From: Thermothelomyces thermophilus ATCC 42464
Lineage: Eukaryota > Ascomycota > Sordariomycetes > Sordariales > Chaetomiaceae
Length of the DNA: 64,000 nucleotides
NCBI RefSeq assembly: GCF_000226095.1
Contig: NC_016473.1
Location: 3,906,001 to 3,970,000 of the forward strand
Reading direction: 5' to 3'
The notes beneath the pieces were generated by a model that saw only the letters and a program-made list of their open reading frames with translations, was not told the origin of the DNA and did no database searches. Below are positions 12,803-24,685 of the stretch, piece after piece (the first letter of the stretch is position 1; each line of letters opens with the position of its first letter). The position numbers and the translations under genes are program-made.

Positions 12803-15779
12803 TTAGAGAGCATAGGTCGCCTTCAGGGCCTGCTGGTCCTGGGGCTGAAGCTGTGCAACAAACTCGTCAAACTGGGGAATAAGCTGGCGGTAGATATTGA
12901 GGACCTGATATTGACAGCTGTGTTAGATCCAGCCGCGAGGTTGGGCCGCCGGAGATTTGCTAATGGAGAACTCACATTCTGGAAAACCTCATGCAACTCC
13001 TGCTTCGCAGGGTTCTGCAGGTACAAATCTTGGTACCTCGCGATCGCGGTGAAGAAACGTAACAGATCTTTTTCCATAGCCTGCGGGTTCTGCGCCACGA
13101 CCATAGCAAACCCTTTGAAGGCCGTCGCTTTCTCATCGGACGGTTCGATCACCTCCATGGAACTGAGGAACTCCTCCGAAAACTTGGCCAGGTGCGGGGC
13201 CAGGATGTCGTGATTATAGAGACCCAGCCTGCCGAGGGCGATCGCCGCATTCTCGTTGACGCCCGGTGGGACAGCTGGGTTGGAGATGATCTCGACACAG
13301 CGCTGGAGCAGTTCCGGCACGAACGGCGCCAGTTCTTTCCTGTACTCCATGGCGATCTCGCCGGCGCTCCAGCAGGCGTTGTTGATGGCGCTGAAGCTGC
13401 CGTCAATCTCCTCGTCGAGGACGTTCTCGAGATCCAGCCGCTTGATCAGGATCGGTATGATGGAAGGGAGGAAGGGCTTCAGCTGCTCAAAAACAAACTT
13501 GGCGCAGTCGCCAAGCAGGGCATACGCCGACTGTTGCACCTCGTCGGCCGGGTCCTCCATGCAGAGGCTCAGGAGCTCGAAGAAGGCCGGCTGGCTGTTC
13601 TGAACCAGCTTGACCGCCTTCGTATTGTCGAGAGCCTGGATGATGGCGCTTAGCATATCCAGGCTGGTGACTAGGAAATCCTTGTCGGGCTGGTCGAACT
13701 CGGGATTATTGTTGGCAGCGAGAGTCTGCTCCAAGTTCTGATGGATGATGTTGACACAGCGTCCGAAGATGGGCTCGGCGTAGGGCGTGAAGGCGTCGCC
13801 GAGGGCAATGGCGACGTACGAAAGGCACTCCAGAAGAGGGAACATTTCCCGCGACTGGTCGGCCACCTTCTGCCAGCGATCGATGAGGGCGGGCATGAGT
13901 TGGTTGCAAAGCTCGGGACGCGCCAGCACGGGCCCGATGTGTTCGGCCAGCGTCTGGACGCAGTCGTAGAGGACCCATCTGTTCTTGTCCTTGTACTTGC
14001 TGAAGCAGAGAACAAACTGTTGGATGATTGGGCCGCAGAACGGCTCGATGTTCTTTCCTGCCTTCTCCTCCAGGTTCGCCATGGCCGAAGCGCCGGCCTC
14101 CTGGACCTTCTTGTTCTTGTCAACCATTTTCCTCAGGATGCCGTCCATCATGGGCACAAAGTAGGCTTGCTTCTGTGCGGGGTCCACCAGGTTGGCCGCC
14201 CACGACGAGTACCGGCCAAGCGTCCAGCATGTGATTGTCCGGACGACCGGCTCTGGGTCGTCAAGCAGGGTAATGAGATAGGGGACGAGTTCTGGAAGGT
14301 GCGGGACCACGACATCCATGCACCCTTCGGCGACGGCGCCGAGCGCAAGAACGGCCGCCTCACGATGCGGCCAGTCCTGGTGCTTGAGGTTGGTCTGCAG
14401 GTAGGGCAGGATGCAGGTGAATACGGGGCCGCCAAAGTCGGTCGCGAAGACGTCAAGGGCCGCCGCAGAGCACTTGCGAAGCGTCCACCTCTCGTCAGGG
14501 TTCTCGTCGCCGCCATCCTCATCCAGCTCGTCGATCTCGCCCTCTTCCAGGTCGTCATCCATACTCGCGAGCTTCTCGTACGCGTTCGCATTCTGGCCTT
14601 GGTTCGCCTCCGCCGACTCGTCGGACTTTGCACCGCGCTTGAGGTTCTTCTTGGCAAACTGCGGCCTGAGGTCCTCTTCCCTATCCTCTTCGTCCTCATC
14701 ATCCGACTCCCCGCCCAGGATCGCGATGTCCTCCGGACTATACACCATGCAATCCAGCAGCACGGGGATGATCTTTTGTATGTAGGGCTCGAGACTTTGC
14801 CATAGGTCGTCGTGCTCGCCCACTGACAGCCAGAACTCGGCAGCCTCGCAGGCGAGATCCTCATCGTCGCTCTTTTGTTGCGAGATGATGTACTCGACTA
14901 AGCCGCTGAGATGAGGGAGAAGCTTGTCCGGGCGGGTCTCGACGAGCCGGACGAATGCGCGGCAGACCTGGCGCCGGACATCGGTCACGGGGTCCTCGGC
15001 AAGGAAGAAGAGATGTTGCAAGAGATCGTCGATGGAGTTGAGCATGGCCTGCGACTTTCTGGGGGTAAAGACGTTGATGGCCGTGAGCGCGTGGGCGCGA
15101 ACTCGGGGCAGGGGGCTCTTGGTCGCCTGGATGAACTTGGGGAGCAGGATGTTGAGCGGCCGCTGACCGTTGTGTTCCCGCTCGAGGAGCTTGGTGTTGT
15201 CTTCGCAGATCTTGGCCATGGCTGCCATGGCACCTTCCTGGGCCTCCTTCGACACCATGCCCGTCTCGTTGCTAAGCAGCTTCAGAAGCTCCTGCAACAG
15301 CTCGGGCCAGCTGTAGAGACCACCGCGACGGACCATCTCGGTCGCGATATTTCCCGCGTAATTGCGAATCTGAGAGTTGCTGTCCTGAATGCCAATCGGG
15401 ACGGCAAGCTTGATCAGCGCAAGGCTGGTTTCGGGTATCTTTTTGTAGTCCGACTTGACATTGTTCTTCAGCATGATGGCCGCCGCGGAGCGGACCAAGT
15501 GCCAGTCATTGGGCGACAGCGCCAGGCCGGCGGGTGGCTGCGCGCTCGAGAAGATGTAGGCCAGGTAGTTGTTGATATCCGGGCTCGCCTTTGCTTGAGA
15601 GAGCATCTGCGCCGACGGAGCACTGTGGTCAGTTCCCCCCACCAACGCGCAACCGAAAGGCTCCCATGGCGACTCACGATCTCGGCTTGTTTCTGCGCGG
15701 CCTTGTTGAAGCCGCTCAGCGAATCCTTGAGACATGCTGCCAGAGTTCGCAAGGACTCCTGGTTGGGATGCCAATCCAT
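12803..15779 (-). CDS. kap104: Importin beta-2 / transportin (karyopherin Kap104 family)
   Basis: Three exons, 15678-15779, 12976-15606 and 12803-12904, with introns of 71 bp each, encode 944 residues. The start MDWHPNQESL at 15779 is chosen because it opens the family's usual N-terminal helix. The middle exon supplies nearly all HEAT repeats. The last 33 codons, ending QALKATYAL, follow a phase-0 intron and match the expected C-terminus. A long acidic loop (about residues 333-405, rich in SDDEDEEDREED and later EEGEIDELDEDGG) is the hallmark of transportins, where it couples Ran-GTP binding to cargo release. The family carries PY-NLS cargo such as mRNA-binding proteins from cytoplasm to nucleus. 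Length and order agree with fungal Kap104. The codon pattern is normal for the host block and I see no damage. Confidence 0.95.
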
Positions 15780-17250
15780 GGCGACGAACCGGCACCGAGT
15801 ATCGCGGGGCGGCGCAGCTTCAGGCGAGCGAGCCTCAGCGTGGGGATATTTAACTTGGGACGTGGAAGGAGGGGGGGAGAGACCGCGGGCCCGAAGTCTG
15901 GAGCGGAAGGGGTTTCAAGCCCGAACTGGACCCAAAGGTGCAGTGGATTTATCGTGAGGCGTCCCCGGAGCGTGACTAAAGTGTAGTCCTATCCGCGTGA
16001 TTCAGTTGGTGTACGGACTGGAGGTCGGCGGTGGTGATGGCATTCTTTTGGTCCTTTGCAAAAAGTGGGGTGTAGCCACCTTTGCGCGCTAGGGGTTGGG
16101 CCATCAGACATGCCAAGTTACACGGGAATAGAAGCAAGTCCAGGCCGAAACAGAGGTGCCTGTAGCCGGCCGCTTACCCAAGCGCGGAGCTCTGATCTAA
16201 CATACCGTGTATGGGTCGGAAGGTTGTTCTTATATGATTTATCGTGTCGGACATTGAGAAAGGACCAGGTATCTGTCGACTTGGTTTGTCCCCAAGGTCC
16301 AAATGTGGGGTGTTTCAAAAATCATTGTTGGCTAGGTTTATCACCTTTGAATTTTGCGCCGCGGGGACCTACAGTGCCACAAGGGCAGTTAGGTCGTCAA
16401 GGTCCGCCCGATCGCAGACCATGGCGGGGCAAGGTCAGATTCATCCTAGTGGAGCTCCAGGGCTTAAGGAATCCAACCAGGAACCTCCCGTGCGCGGCGC
16501 ACACTTGGCCACAGCGACCGTCGCGTTGCTCCACCTCACCAACTCCTACCCTCTTCCGTACATACACTCTGTTGCAGCTTTTACACACTGCATTCGGACT
16601 CTATGCTGTGGCGGGTATCAAGCAAGAACCGGGAGCCATAATATTTTTGCAAGCCCGCTTACGACTCTTGGGAAGTCGTGGCTTGCTTACTCTGCTTCCT
16701 GTAATCCGTATTGTCTCTGCATGCGGCCTATCTACCGATAAGACCAATAACCGTCATATCCTTTTCCGGCTGGTGACTTGTTTCACGCGGCCAATCGACG
16801 AGCTTCCCAGCTCTGCACGAGACGCCGAGTCTAACACCTGTGAATGCCCATGTCATGAATCTCGAGCGATATTGAAAGAATCCTAGGACGCACATGGAAT
16901 CTGTTGTCGTCCAGACTGTATATTATTTATTTGTTCCCATATGGAGAACACTCTTATCATTGTGCGAGAGGTGAGGCATGAGGCTGAGTGCCAAACCAGG
17001 CCAACCTGTATTTCTTGAGTGTGATGGTGAAACAGGCGGCCAGAAATAGGCGACCTGTTAAGAATATTCCGAACCCTGTACGGATTACCTCAGTACGAAG
17101 ACTTGCATCTGACCGAGTTTGCGGCCTCGACGTAGTGAGAGGAATCGTGGGAACCAGGGTTGCATCATCACCGTGGCTTCCCCCGTTCAACAGGAACAAG
17201 TCGGCCTTAGCGAGTAGGTTTTCTATTCCAAACATGTGATCGTTTCATGA
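15780..17250. other. Spacer between the importin promoter and the 3' end of the PAC4-like gene
   Basis: This 1.5 kb holds the upstream region of the minus-strand importin gene (near 15780-16050) and the 3' flank of the PAC4-like gene. A 276-codon open frame at 16056-16886 on the plus strand shows no motif or sensible composition. No other gene was recognised. Confidence 0.55.
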
Positions 17251-17806
17251 CTACTGCCCCGGGCGAACTCCGTCGGAGGCAGTTTGCGCAGCCTGAGCTT
17301 CGATGACCGGCCGTAGTTGAGCCAGAGTGACCTCGACAACCCTTTTAAACGCATCCAATTCCTCCTCTACAGTCCCTCCCAGGCCGGTGCTCGCGAGGCT
17401 TATCGAGTTGCCCACGTAAACTGGGCGTTGAGTCTTCCTTGCCAGCAGCTTGGCAAGCCTTGTAGTGAACTCGATCGTAGGCTCCACGGTGCAGAGAGCC
17501 GTTGCCAACGGCTGGCTGGGATTGTATTTCTGAGCCGACGTCAGCAGTGTTTCCTTCCTTTCCTTTTCCTTTCTTTTCTTTTCTTTTCGTTCTACAAATT
17601 GGAGTTGCATAGAGACACTGGAAAACAATACATACGTCAGGTAGAGCATAAACGAAAGATCCTAGGGGGGATGGTGAGGCCGCATCTTCCAAAGACGCAG
17701 TCGTAAGGAACAGCACGATCGCCTTTGACTTGACAGTTAGGTGGAGATAGATTCGCGTGTCTATAGACCGCGGAAGGGGGAAGGAGAGTTGAACCGGAGC
17801 ATCCAT
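17251..17806 (-). CDS. Proteasome assembly chaperone 4 (PAC4/Poc4-like)
   Basis: Two exons, 17636-17806 and 17251-17529, joined across a 106-bp intron (gtatgt...ctcag) in phase 0, give 149 residues. The first exon has the strand-rich part (LHLTVKSKAIVLFLTT, GSFVYALPD). The second has the family block TRLAKLLARKTQRPVYVGNS followed by GGTVEEELDAFKRVVEV. This arrangement, and the size near 150, match fungal PAC4 proteins. In the known family PAC4 pairs with PAC3 and helps assemble the alpha ring of the 20S proteasome in the cytoplasm. The start MDAPVQLSF was preferred to upstream codons because family members begin about here. It shares a 663-bp divergent promoter with the methyltransferase gene. 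The assignment rests on motif recall, not alignment. Confidence 0.8.
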
Positions 17807-18469
17807 TATGCTGTTGGAAATTGGCCTGCGGGCGCAGAATCTCACAACAGGAAAGCTGCCTACCCCTACTTGGTCACTGCAGACTGAAGAGAATGAGAGT
17901 TCCGAGCCCAATTTTTTGGGTTTGGGGGGGGGGGGTTAGGGTTGGCAAGCTTGAACTTGGCCCAAGGCTTGGGTTTACCGTTTCCCATCTCTCTGTTCCT
18001 TCTCCGTCGCACAAAAAACATGTAGCGACTTTAGAGGTCCTATAATCATGGAATATACCTCCATTTCATTCCTTTTTCGTTCTTAGAAGTTTTTTATCCG
18101 GGTGTGTAGAAGTGAATTCAAAGTTTTGCAACACAGCTTTGCGGAGATTGCCGTCCTGTAATATACAGTAACAGTGGCCTTTACTCTTTCCTTTTAATGG
18201 CGGGTCAACGAGTAATCATCCTAAAGCCTTTCAAATGACTCGCCTTACCAACTTGATGACATTGGGGGTGAACAGACGGTCATTTTGTATGGATCGACTC
18301 TTATCAGCGACAGGAACGGAAAGGCAGGTGCAGTGGCACCCATCACCGTCCCTTGGGCGCAGGAGCCCGCCGGTTCCGGCTCCGCTCTTTCCGCCGACCT
18401 CCTTCCAACTTTCTGCTGCCCTCAACACGCCGGGTTTTGTCGCACTCATCCGACGCAAGCGAGCCCGAA
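17807..18469. promoter_or_regulatory. Divergent promoter region between the PAC4-like and methyltransferase genes
   Basis: The two genes point away from each other with 663 bp between start codons, so both promoters must lie here. A run of 12 G sits near 17924-17935. I cannot point to a specific factor site with confidence. Confidence 0.6.
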
Positions 18470-20032
18470 ATGGAGGATGACACGCAATGGAGCGGTATCG
18501 AAAACGGCATCAATGATCCCGAGGAGCTGCAGGTCATTTACCGCACTCTAGATTCTTATCAGTGAGTACAGTTTCCATTTCCGAGATGCCCCACGATTGC
18601 TATGCGTCAGGTCGACGGCGTCCTGCGAGCCCGCTTGACGTCGGACCGTCGACACGATTTGACCCCCCCCAAGTCATTACTCTGTATTGTTCCCCAGGAG
18701 ACACACACTTTCGTTGTTTTTGCCATAGATCAAAACGAAACGACTGGCTGCCGCAAAACCCGCCCTGTGTTTCCTCCCTATCCGTTGGGTCCTGAGTGCC
18801 ATGACCCAACATGAGCGAGCTCGTCATGCCGCGGATCTGTCTGCCCTCGAAGCTGTACCGGGGTACGGATGCTAACAAATGACAGGCAGTATGCTAAAGT
18901 AGCCCACTTTCAATGTACGCATCTGCGCAGGCAGGCCTTCTACGCACTGCCCCAGGCCCACTGGCAGCGGCTTGCCGCCCCGCCGTTCAACTATCTCGAC
19001 ACTCTGGACAAGATAGACGATGCCATCGAGTCTAATGCTGAACTCGCACGCATCATCTTCAAGAAGGGTCTGGAGATGTTCCACGTCGGCGTTCCCTCCG
19101 AGACGGGTGACCTGAAGCTGCCGCCGCAGTGGAACGGTTCAGCCAAGCCAAACGACATCGACAAGGCCCGGAGCACAATCCGGCAGTTCTACCGTGACTG
19201 GTCTGCCGAGGGCGCTGCCGAGCGAGCGGCCAGCTTTGGCCCCGTTATGCGCGCCATCGATGCCGAGCAAGCAGCCAGGGGGCCGGATCAACCGCCGCTC
19301 AAGGTGCTCGTTCCCGGGGCCGGCCTCGGCCGGCTCGTGTTCGAGTTGTGTCTCAGGGGATGCGAGACCGAGGGCAATGAGATCTCCTACCACCAGCTGC
19401 TGGCGTCGTCATACATCCTCAACTGCTGCGAGCGTCCCGGCAAGCACACAATCTTCCCCTGGATCCACACGTTTTCGAATCATCAATCCAGGGCCAACCA
19501 TCTGCGCAGCTATTCAATCCCGGATGTGCACTGCGCGACGGAGCTCACAGAGGCAGAGAAGGTACGGCGCGTTGGCTCCATGAGCATGAGCGCCGCCGAC
19601 TTCTTGTGTCTGTACGCGGAGAAAGACAGAGCGGCGATGTATGACGTGGTGGCCAGCGTCTTCTTTCTTGACACGGCGCCCAATCTCATACGGTACCTGG
19701 AGACCATATTCCACTGCCTGAAGCCGGGCGGCATCCTCGTCAATATCGGCCCTCTGCTGTGGCATTTCGAGGGTCGGGTGTGGGATCGGGACGAGCACGA
19801 CGACGCCGAAGGCGACCACGATACGTCCGGGATAGCGGACCCTGGCAACTTCGAGCTGACGGACGAGGAGGTGATGTGGTTATTGGCTGATGTTGGGTTC
19901 GAGATTGTCTCAAGGGAGACGGGCATTGAGGCGCCCTACATTCTTGATAGAGAGTCCATGTTGCAGACGACATACAGGGCAAGCAGCTGGGTAGCTCGCA
20001 AACCGGCGACAGCAGCTGCGGTTCAAGGATAA
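18470..20032 (+). CDS. N2227-family S-adenosylmethionine methyltransferase (carnosine N-methyltransferase type)
   Basis: Exons 18470-18561 and 18886-20032 encode 412 residues. The 324-bp intron is long for this window. It splits the glutamine codon of SYQQYAKVAHF. Residues 43-59 (HLRRQAFYALPQAHWQR) are the family's N-terminal signature. VLVPGAGLGRLVFELCLRG at 171-189 is the SAM-binding glycine loop. Residues 283-326 (YDVVASVFFLDTAPN, LKPGGILVNIGPLLWHFEG) are the conserved catalytic-domain block. Family members such as human CARNMT1 and yeast YNL092W methylate carnosine or histidine-type substrates; the fungal substrate is not settled, since fungi are not known for carnosine. The first in-frame ATG was used; an upstream extension would need a non-ATG start. 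The gene converges with the SDR gene, only 151 bp apart. Confidence 0.9.
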
Positions 20033-20183
20033 TGAGGCTGGCTGTATTTAATCCCGCGAAGCGAGGGTTTGAAGGCTTGCGCACTCAGATAATAATGACA
20101 ACACAACACCAGAGCCCTCTCGATTTATCGTCGCCCCCCTTCCCCCCTTCCGAAATTCCCAACCTAACCTAGCAAACCGGGTT

Positions 20184-21267
20184 TTACAACTTAACATTCA
20201 ACTCCCCCCTCTGCCACATGGCCCCGCCGTCGATCTCGATCGCCGCCCCGTTAACGTGCGCGCCTGCCCGGCTGGTCAGGTACACGATGACGCCCGCAAT
20301 GTCCTCGGGCCGGCCCAGGCGCCTCATGGGATTCGCCTTGGCCAGCGCCTCGGCGCCGCCCGACATTTTCAACAGGCCATTGCTCATCTTGGTCGGGAAG
20401 AAACCGGGGCAGATACTGTTGACGGTGATGCCGCGGGGCCCCAGCTCGACGGCCAGGTTCCTCCCCAGATGGATCACGGCGGCCTTGCTGGCGCTGTAGC
20501 CGTAGGTGCCCTGCTTGCCGAGCGTGCCGATGCCGAGGCCGGCGACGCTGGCGGTGATGACGACGCGGCTGGGGTCCTCGACGCTGGCGCGCTTCTGCAG
20601 CAGCGGCGCGAACTCGCGCACCAGGTTGAAGACGCCGCGCACGTTGAGGTCCATGACCTTGGCGAAGGCCGCGTCCGGGTGCCGGTCGAAGGCCTCGCCC
20701 CAGGTCGCGCCCGCGTTGGCGAGCAGCACGTCGACGTGGTCCGTCCGCGCCGACACCTGCGCCAGCAGCTGCCGCACCCCTTCGACCGTCGACCCGTCCG
20801 CCGGCACCGACACCGCCCGCGCCCCCGGCCGCAGGTTCGGCAGCGCGTTGAGCGCCGCGCACGCCGCCTCGCACGCCGCCGCCTTGCGGCTCGAGATGAA
20901 CACCGTCTGCGCCCCCGCTTGGAGCAGTCTGTTTCTCGTATAACACCCCCAACCTCGTCCGGCGCTCAGACCCCCCCATCGGGCGGTGCAAGCCGGAGCA
21001 CATGGGATTGATCGTCAGCGTAACTGGTTCTTTCTTTTCTTTTTGTCTGAAGGTGAGAAGGAGAAGAAGGGGAGTGGAAGGGCAGAAGGGTGGAAGGGTG
21101 AAAAGGTGTTTTTTTTTTTGTGGGGGAGGGGGGGTGAAGAAATGTTTGGTATGTCCTTACGCAGAGGCAGCTGTCAAGCCTAGGCCACGGGAGCCGCCTG
21201 TTACGACGGCAACTTTGCCTTCAAGAGAGAAGAGGGAAGGGAAGTCGTGGATCTGTGCTTCGGCCAT
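20184..21267 (-). CDS. Short-chain dehydrogenase/reductase (3-oxoacyl-ACP reductase-like)
   Basis: Exons 21161-21267 and 20184-20928, joined across a 232-bp intron in phase 2, give 283 residues. The classical SDR features are all present: cofactor loop TGGSRGLG at 23-30, NAG at 107-109, catalytic Ser near 163 (ITAS), and YSASK with Tyr180 and Lys184. After these come the loop SICPGFFPTK and the C-terminal strand IEIDGG. The Arg after the glycine motif and the ISSRK segment at the end of strand two suggest NADPH preference. It most resembles SDRs named after the RhlG rhamnolipid reductase, but that name says little about substrate in fungi. The intron contains poly-purine and T/G-rich runs. 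No neighbouring biosynthetic genes point to a pathway. Confidence 0.9.
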
Positions 21268-22200
21268 GGTGACGGATTGGTGTCTGTTCAAGTGAGTGTT
21301 TTGGTAATGGAATCGGTTCCAGGCCCCGGAGAGTGGGAACAATTGGTTGGGTGAATGGGAGAGAGAAGAAGAAAGAAAGAGGTCGGGATGAATGAAGCGT
21401 CTTGAAAAAATTCAAGGTCAATTGTAGGTGTGGTATATCAAGATTTATACCTTTTTATCGAAAGTGCGGGTTGCCGACCAGAACCAGAATCTCTCTAGTG
21501 TATGAATGAACCGAATGTACGATCCGTACACACGAACCGTTCAAGGTTTCCCGTCTCTCCGTGCCTACACTACACAGTATGTTTCCCCCAGGATTGGCCC
21601 CTGCTGTTTTGCGGGGAATCCTGGATGCCTCGGCACGGTGGTCGATAAGCCGAACCAGCGCGCTGGCGCCACGACCCCACTTCGGCTGTCGGCAGGGGCC
21701 CCGGGCGACACTCTCCCGCCAGAAATCGGGCACTCCAAGGTCTAGGCCATCAGCTCACCGGCCCTGCGTCTCTTGGCTACTCCGTCCTGCGCGCATGATG
21801 CCCGCTACGGCTACGCGGTCAATCCACATCTCATTCACTACCCCGGGAGTCGGGAAGGGAGCAAAGGGCGTCTTCATTGACGGCAGCCAAGGACCTCATA
21901 GTTTGACCGCTACACAACCTTACTGTCGATGGCTATAGTGTAAACATACGGAGTATATGACCTGGCCGGAGACATCTTGGCCTTCTTATTAGGCTGCTTC
22001 CTTGCCAATTTGCGCTCAGGACACAGTCCTGGAACTTGCAGGTTACTTCAACATCAACCCTTCCGGTAACGCCATGGCACGTTACGAGGCAGGGGTTGGA
22101 AGAAATCAGAATAAAAGATATTTAAAATATTTCGGCCACACAACGGCAATCCGTGTCACCGCTAAACCGCGTTTCCCTTTCAAAAGTACAGATTGTACTA
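21268..22200. other. Upstream region of the SDR gene and 3' flank of the HERP/Usa1-like gene
   Basis: No exon was recognised. The 9-mer TACGGAGTA occurs at 21947-21955. The first part (to about 21450) presumably contains the SDR promoter, with purine-rich runs near 21355-21385. Confidence 0.5.
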
Positions 22201-23061
22201 CTACACCTCGACCGAAGGTGGCCGCTGCTGATCCCCAACACCTTGGGATTGCTCCTGTCGAAGGGCCTCTCCATGATCGTCGTTGTTCTGGCGCTCTTCC
22301 TGGCCCTGTTGAGTTTGCGAAGCAGTGGCTTGCTCGGACGCTTCCTGGGTGGCGGCGGCGGTGGTAGTAGTGGTGCTGGCGGCGGCGGCAGCAGCAGCAG
22401 CCCTCGCCTCCGCAGCCCTCCGTTCCGCCCTCTCGCGCTCCTCCAGCTGTTGGATATGCCTCTCGGCCACCCCGGGAGCAAAGCTGGCAAGGAACAGGAT
22501 TCCCGCCCTTTCAATCCGCCTTATGCGACCTCTGAGCCAATTTCCATTCTGAATCCTGCGCTGCGCAACCAACCTCGCTGCAGTTTGTGCCGGGTCTGGT
22601 TCCGCTCCATTCTGGCCCCCTTGGTTGTTGCCGGTCCCTTCTGGTGGTGGTGGTTGTTGCTGCTGCTGCTGCTGCTGCTGCTGAGGTTGGTTGGGATCCG
22701 CAAACGGAATCATTCCTTCCAGCTGCTCTCTCACGGGATGGAATGCGTTGTTGATTACTCCATTCAGTATTCCCGTGTTGATTGCAAATACGACGATGAA
22801 AGCCAGCACGAGGGACAGCCAGCGCTCCCAGGATGGGTCGGTGTACGAGAACCACCAGGCGAAGGCAACCAGGCGGATGACGAGCCAGATATGCGGCCAT
22901 GCGGCTGCTACCAGCGGGGCAACGCCCGGATTGCCATGGATATTGATCTGGGGTGCTGGCTGCGCCTCAGCTGCAGCGGGTGGAACCGCCTGCCCGGCCA
23001 CTGGTCTGCGGCGAATGGCAGGCTGGTGCTCATGGCCCGCTTGAGGTAGCGGTTGTTGTTG

Positions 23062-23094
<33 letters not shown>

Positions 23095-24685
23095 ATGCTG
23101 AGCGGGGAATTGGGGCAAGGGCTGTTGGCCCGGGGGTAATGGTGGTTGATAAGGTTGCCCGGGTGTAGCTTGGAGATGGATTGGTGGCTGGTCCGCCACG
23201 GCTATCGTTGCCTGTCCAGATCCCTGCTGGAGGTGATCCTCAGTGCCGAGCACTTCACTGAAGAACGTAGTGGGGACCGATGAGCGGTAAAAGTTGGGAG
23301 CCAATGGGACCGGTCGTGGGGCAGGCGTAGTGTACACCTCCGTGCCATTGTTGATCAGCAGGCCCCGGGGCCCCGAAGGCGACGAGAGGATGTACACCTC
23401 TGGGCGTCCATGCTGCGGCTGTGCCGGAGCTTGCGGGTTGCTAGGTCCCGCACCGCTGCCGTGGCTGGCAGACCTCGCCGAGAGATCTGGAGTGCCTGCT
23501 CGGCTGGCATTTCTCGATAGCCCTGGGAAGATCGGGGTCGTGACTCCCGGCTGAATGGGTTGGATGGGACTGTTGAAGTTGAAGTGAGCAAGATCTGCCG
23601 CCATGTTGGCTGGGTGATCTCCTGCCGCGTTCCGTTGCATAGCGCTGGCCATGGCCTGGGCGGCCCGATTGGCGTCTGCTCCGTGGATAATGTTGCGAAC
23701 CTCGGCTGCCGATAGCGGCCGCGGTCCGACAGGGTCCGCGGTCGGACCCGACCCGGCCTGGGCACGGGGCGCAGAACCGGTTGGGGTAATAACTTCGTTC
23801 AGTGTAATCCTGAAGCTATACCGCTGTCCATCTGGTCCGATGCCTTCTCGTGTGACGGTCCGAAAGGCTTGGCCTACGGGGCTATTTCTCCCACCCGCCG
23901 CGTCGGCTCCGTTGGCCGGCTGGTTGTTGTTGTTGTTGTGATTGTTGTTATTGTTGGTGTTGGTGTTGTTGTTGCTGCTGCTGCTGCTGCTGCTGTTGTT
24001 GTTGTTGTTCGCGTCCTGGGGGTTAAGAGTGGTCATGGCAGCACGGGGGGGTTGTTGGTATGCAATTATCTGGCGATAGTTTGCTTCACTTTGTTGAAGT
24101 TGGTTCATCCGCTGGAGCAACTCTTGGTGCTGCTGGACGTGGCGCTGATGAAGCTGTGAGAATTGGGGAAAGTGTGCCGTCACTTGGGGCGCACCGAGAG
24201 GTGCTGAGCCCGGCCGCGCCACGGTGACGTTGGGCGGGTTACGGAGCGCATGGGGAGGATGACGCGGTGCTGCATCGTTGGACGGAGGAGGTGCGTCTCC
24301 CGTGTCCCGCAGCACGAGGTGGATCGTTTGCTGGTCGCTTGTGCGTATCTACCGCGGGATTCTGTCAGCATGCTCTCTGAGTAGTGCAACAACCAGGCCT
24401 CAGTTCAAGCCTTACCGCTTCCTCCCCGAAAATGTCTTGAAGCGTGTCGGTGTCGCGCGCCAGGAGCCGACCCCGGTGAATCAGCCTTTGGTGGTCGTCC
24501 GCCGGCCTCGACGACAGCGACTCCCGGATCCGTTCTCTAAGCTGCTGGATCGTCGTCGTCGCCGGAATACCGGGAAAACGTAGGTTTCCAACACCGGCCG
24601 AAGGCGACACAATGTGGAGGTTGACTGCAAGAGGCGCATCCTCTTGCGATTCCGACGAGGAGTTGGCCGGGTGTTGGTCCGCCAT
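22201..24685 (-). CDS. Ubiquitin-like domain membrane protein, HERP/Usa1 type (ERAD)
   Basis: Exons 24416-24685 and 22201-24348, with a 67-bp intron in phase 0, encode 805 residues. Residues about 20-104 form a ubiquitin-like fold, with the typical block TTTIQQLRERI, RLIHRGRLLARDTDTLQDI and TIHLVLRD; the intron cuts inside this domain. Long Asn/Ser and Gln runs follow (near 205-235 and 510-522). Two membrane segments lie near 576-591 and 599-623 around FAWWFSYTDPSWERW, then another Gln run and a short hydrophobic stretch near 705-717. An N-terminal UBL plus a paired hydrophobic hairpin is the layout of mammalian HERP and yeast Usa1 (838 aa), the scaffold linking Hrd1 to Der1 in the ER membrane. 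An Hrd1-like gene lies at the right edge of this window. The UBL and topology are clear; orthology to Usa1 is inferred. Confidence 0.8.

Noticed and set aside
13741-15957. Long plus-strand frames of 354 and 348 codons opposite the importin gene
   Set aside because: They are shadows of a strongly coding minus-strand gene with clear HEAT-repeat protein sequence.
16056-16886. Plus-strand open frame of 276 codons
   Set aside because: No motif, many Cys, Arg and Leu, no conserved blocks, and overlapping frames on the other strand; typical of GC-rich non-coding DNA.
20256-21011. Plus-strand and alternate-frame 250-codon readings opposite the SDR gene
   Set aside because: GC-rich coding DNA leaves antisense frames open; the SDR motifs are all in the minus-strand frame used.
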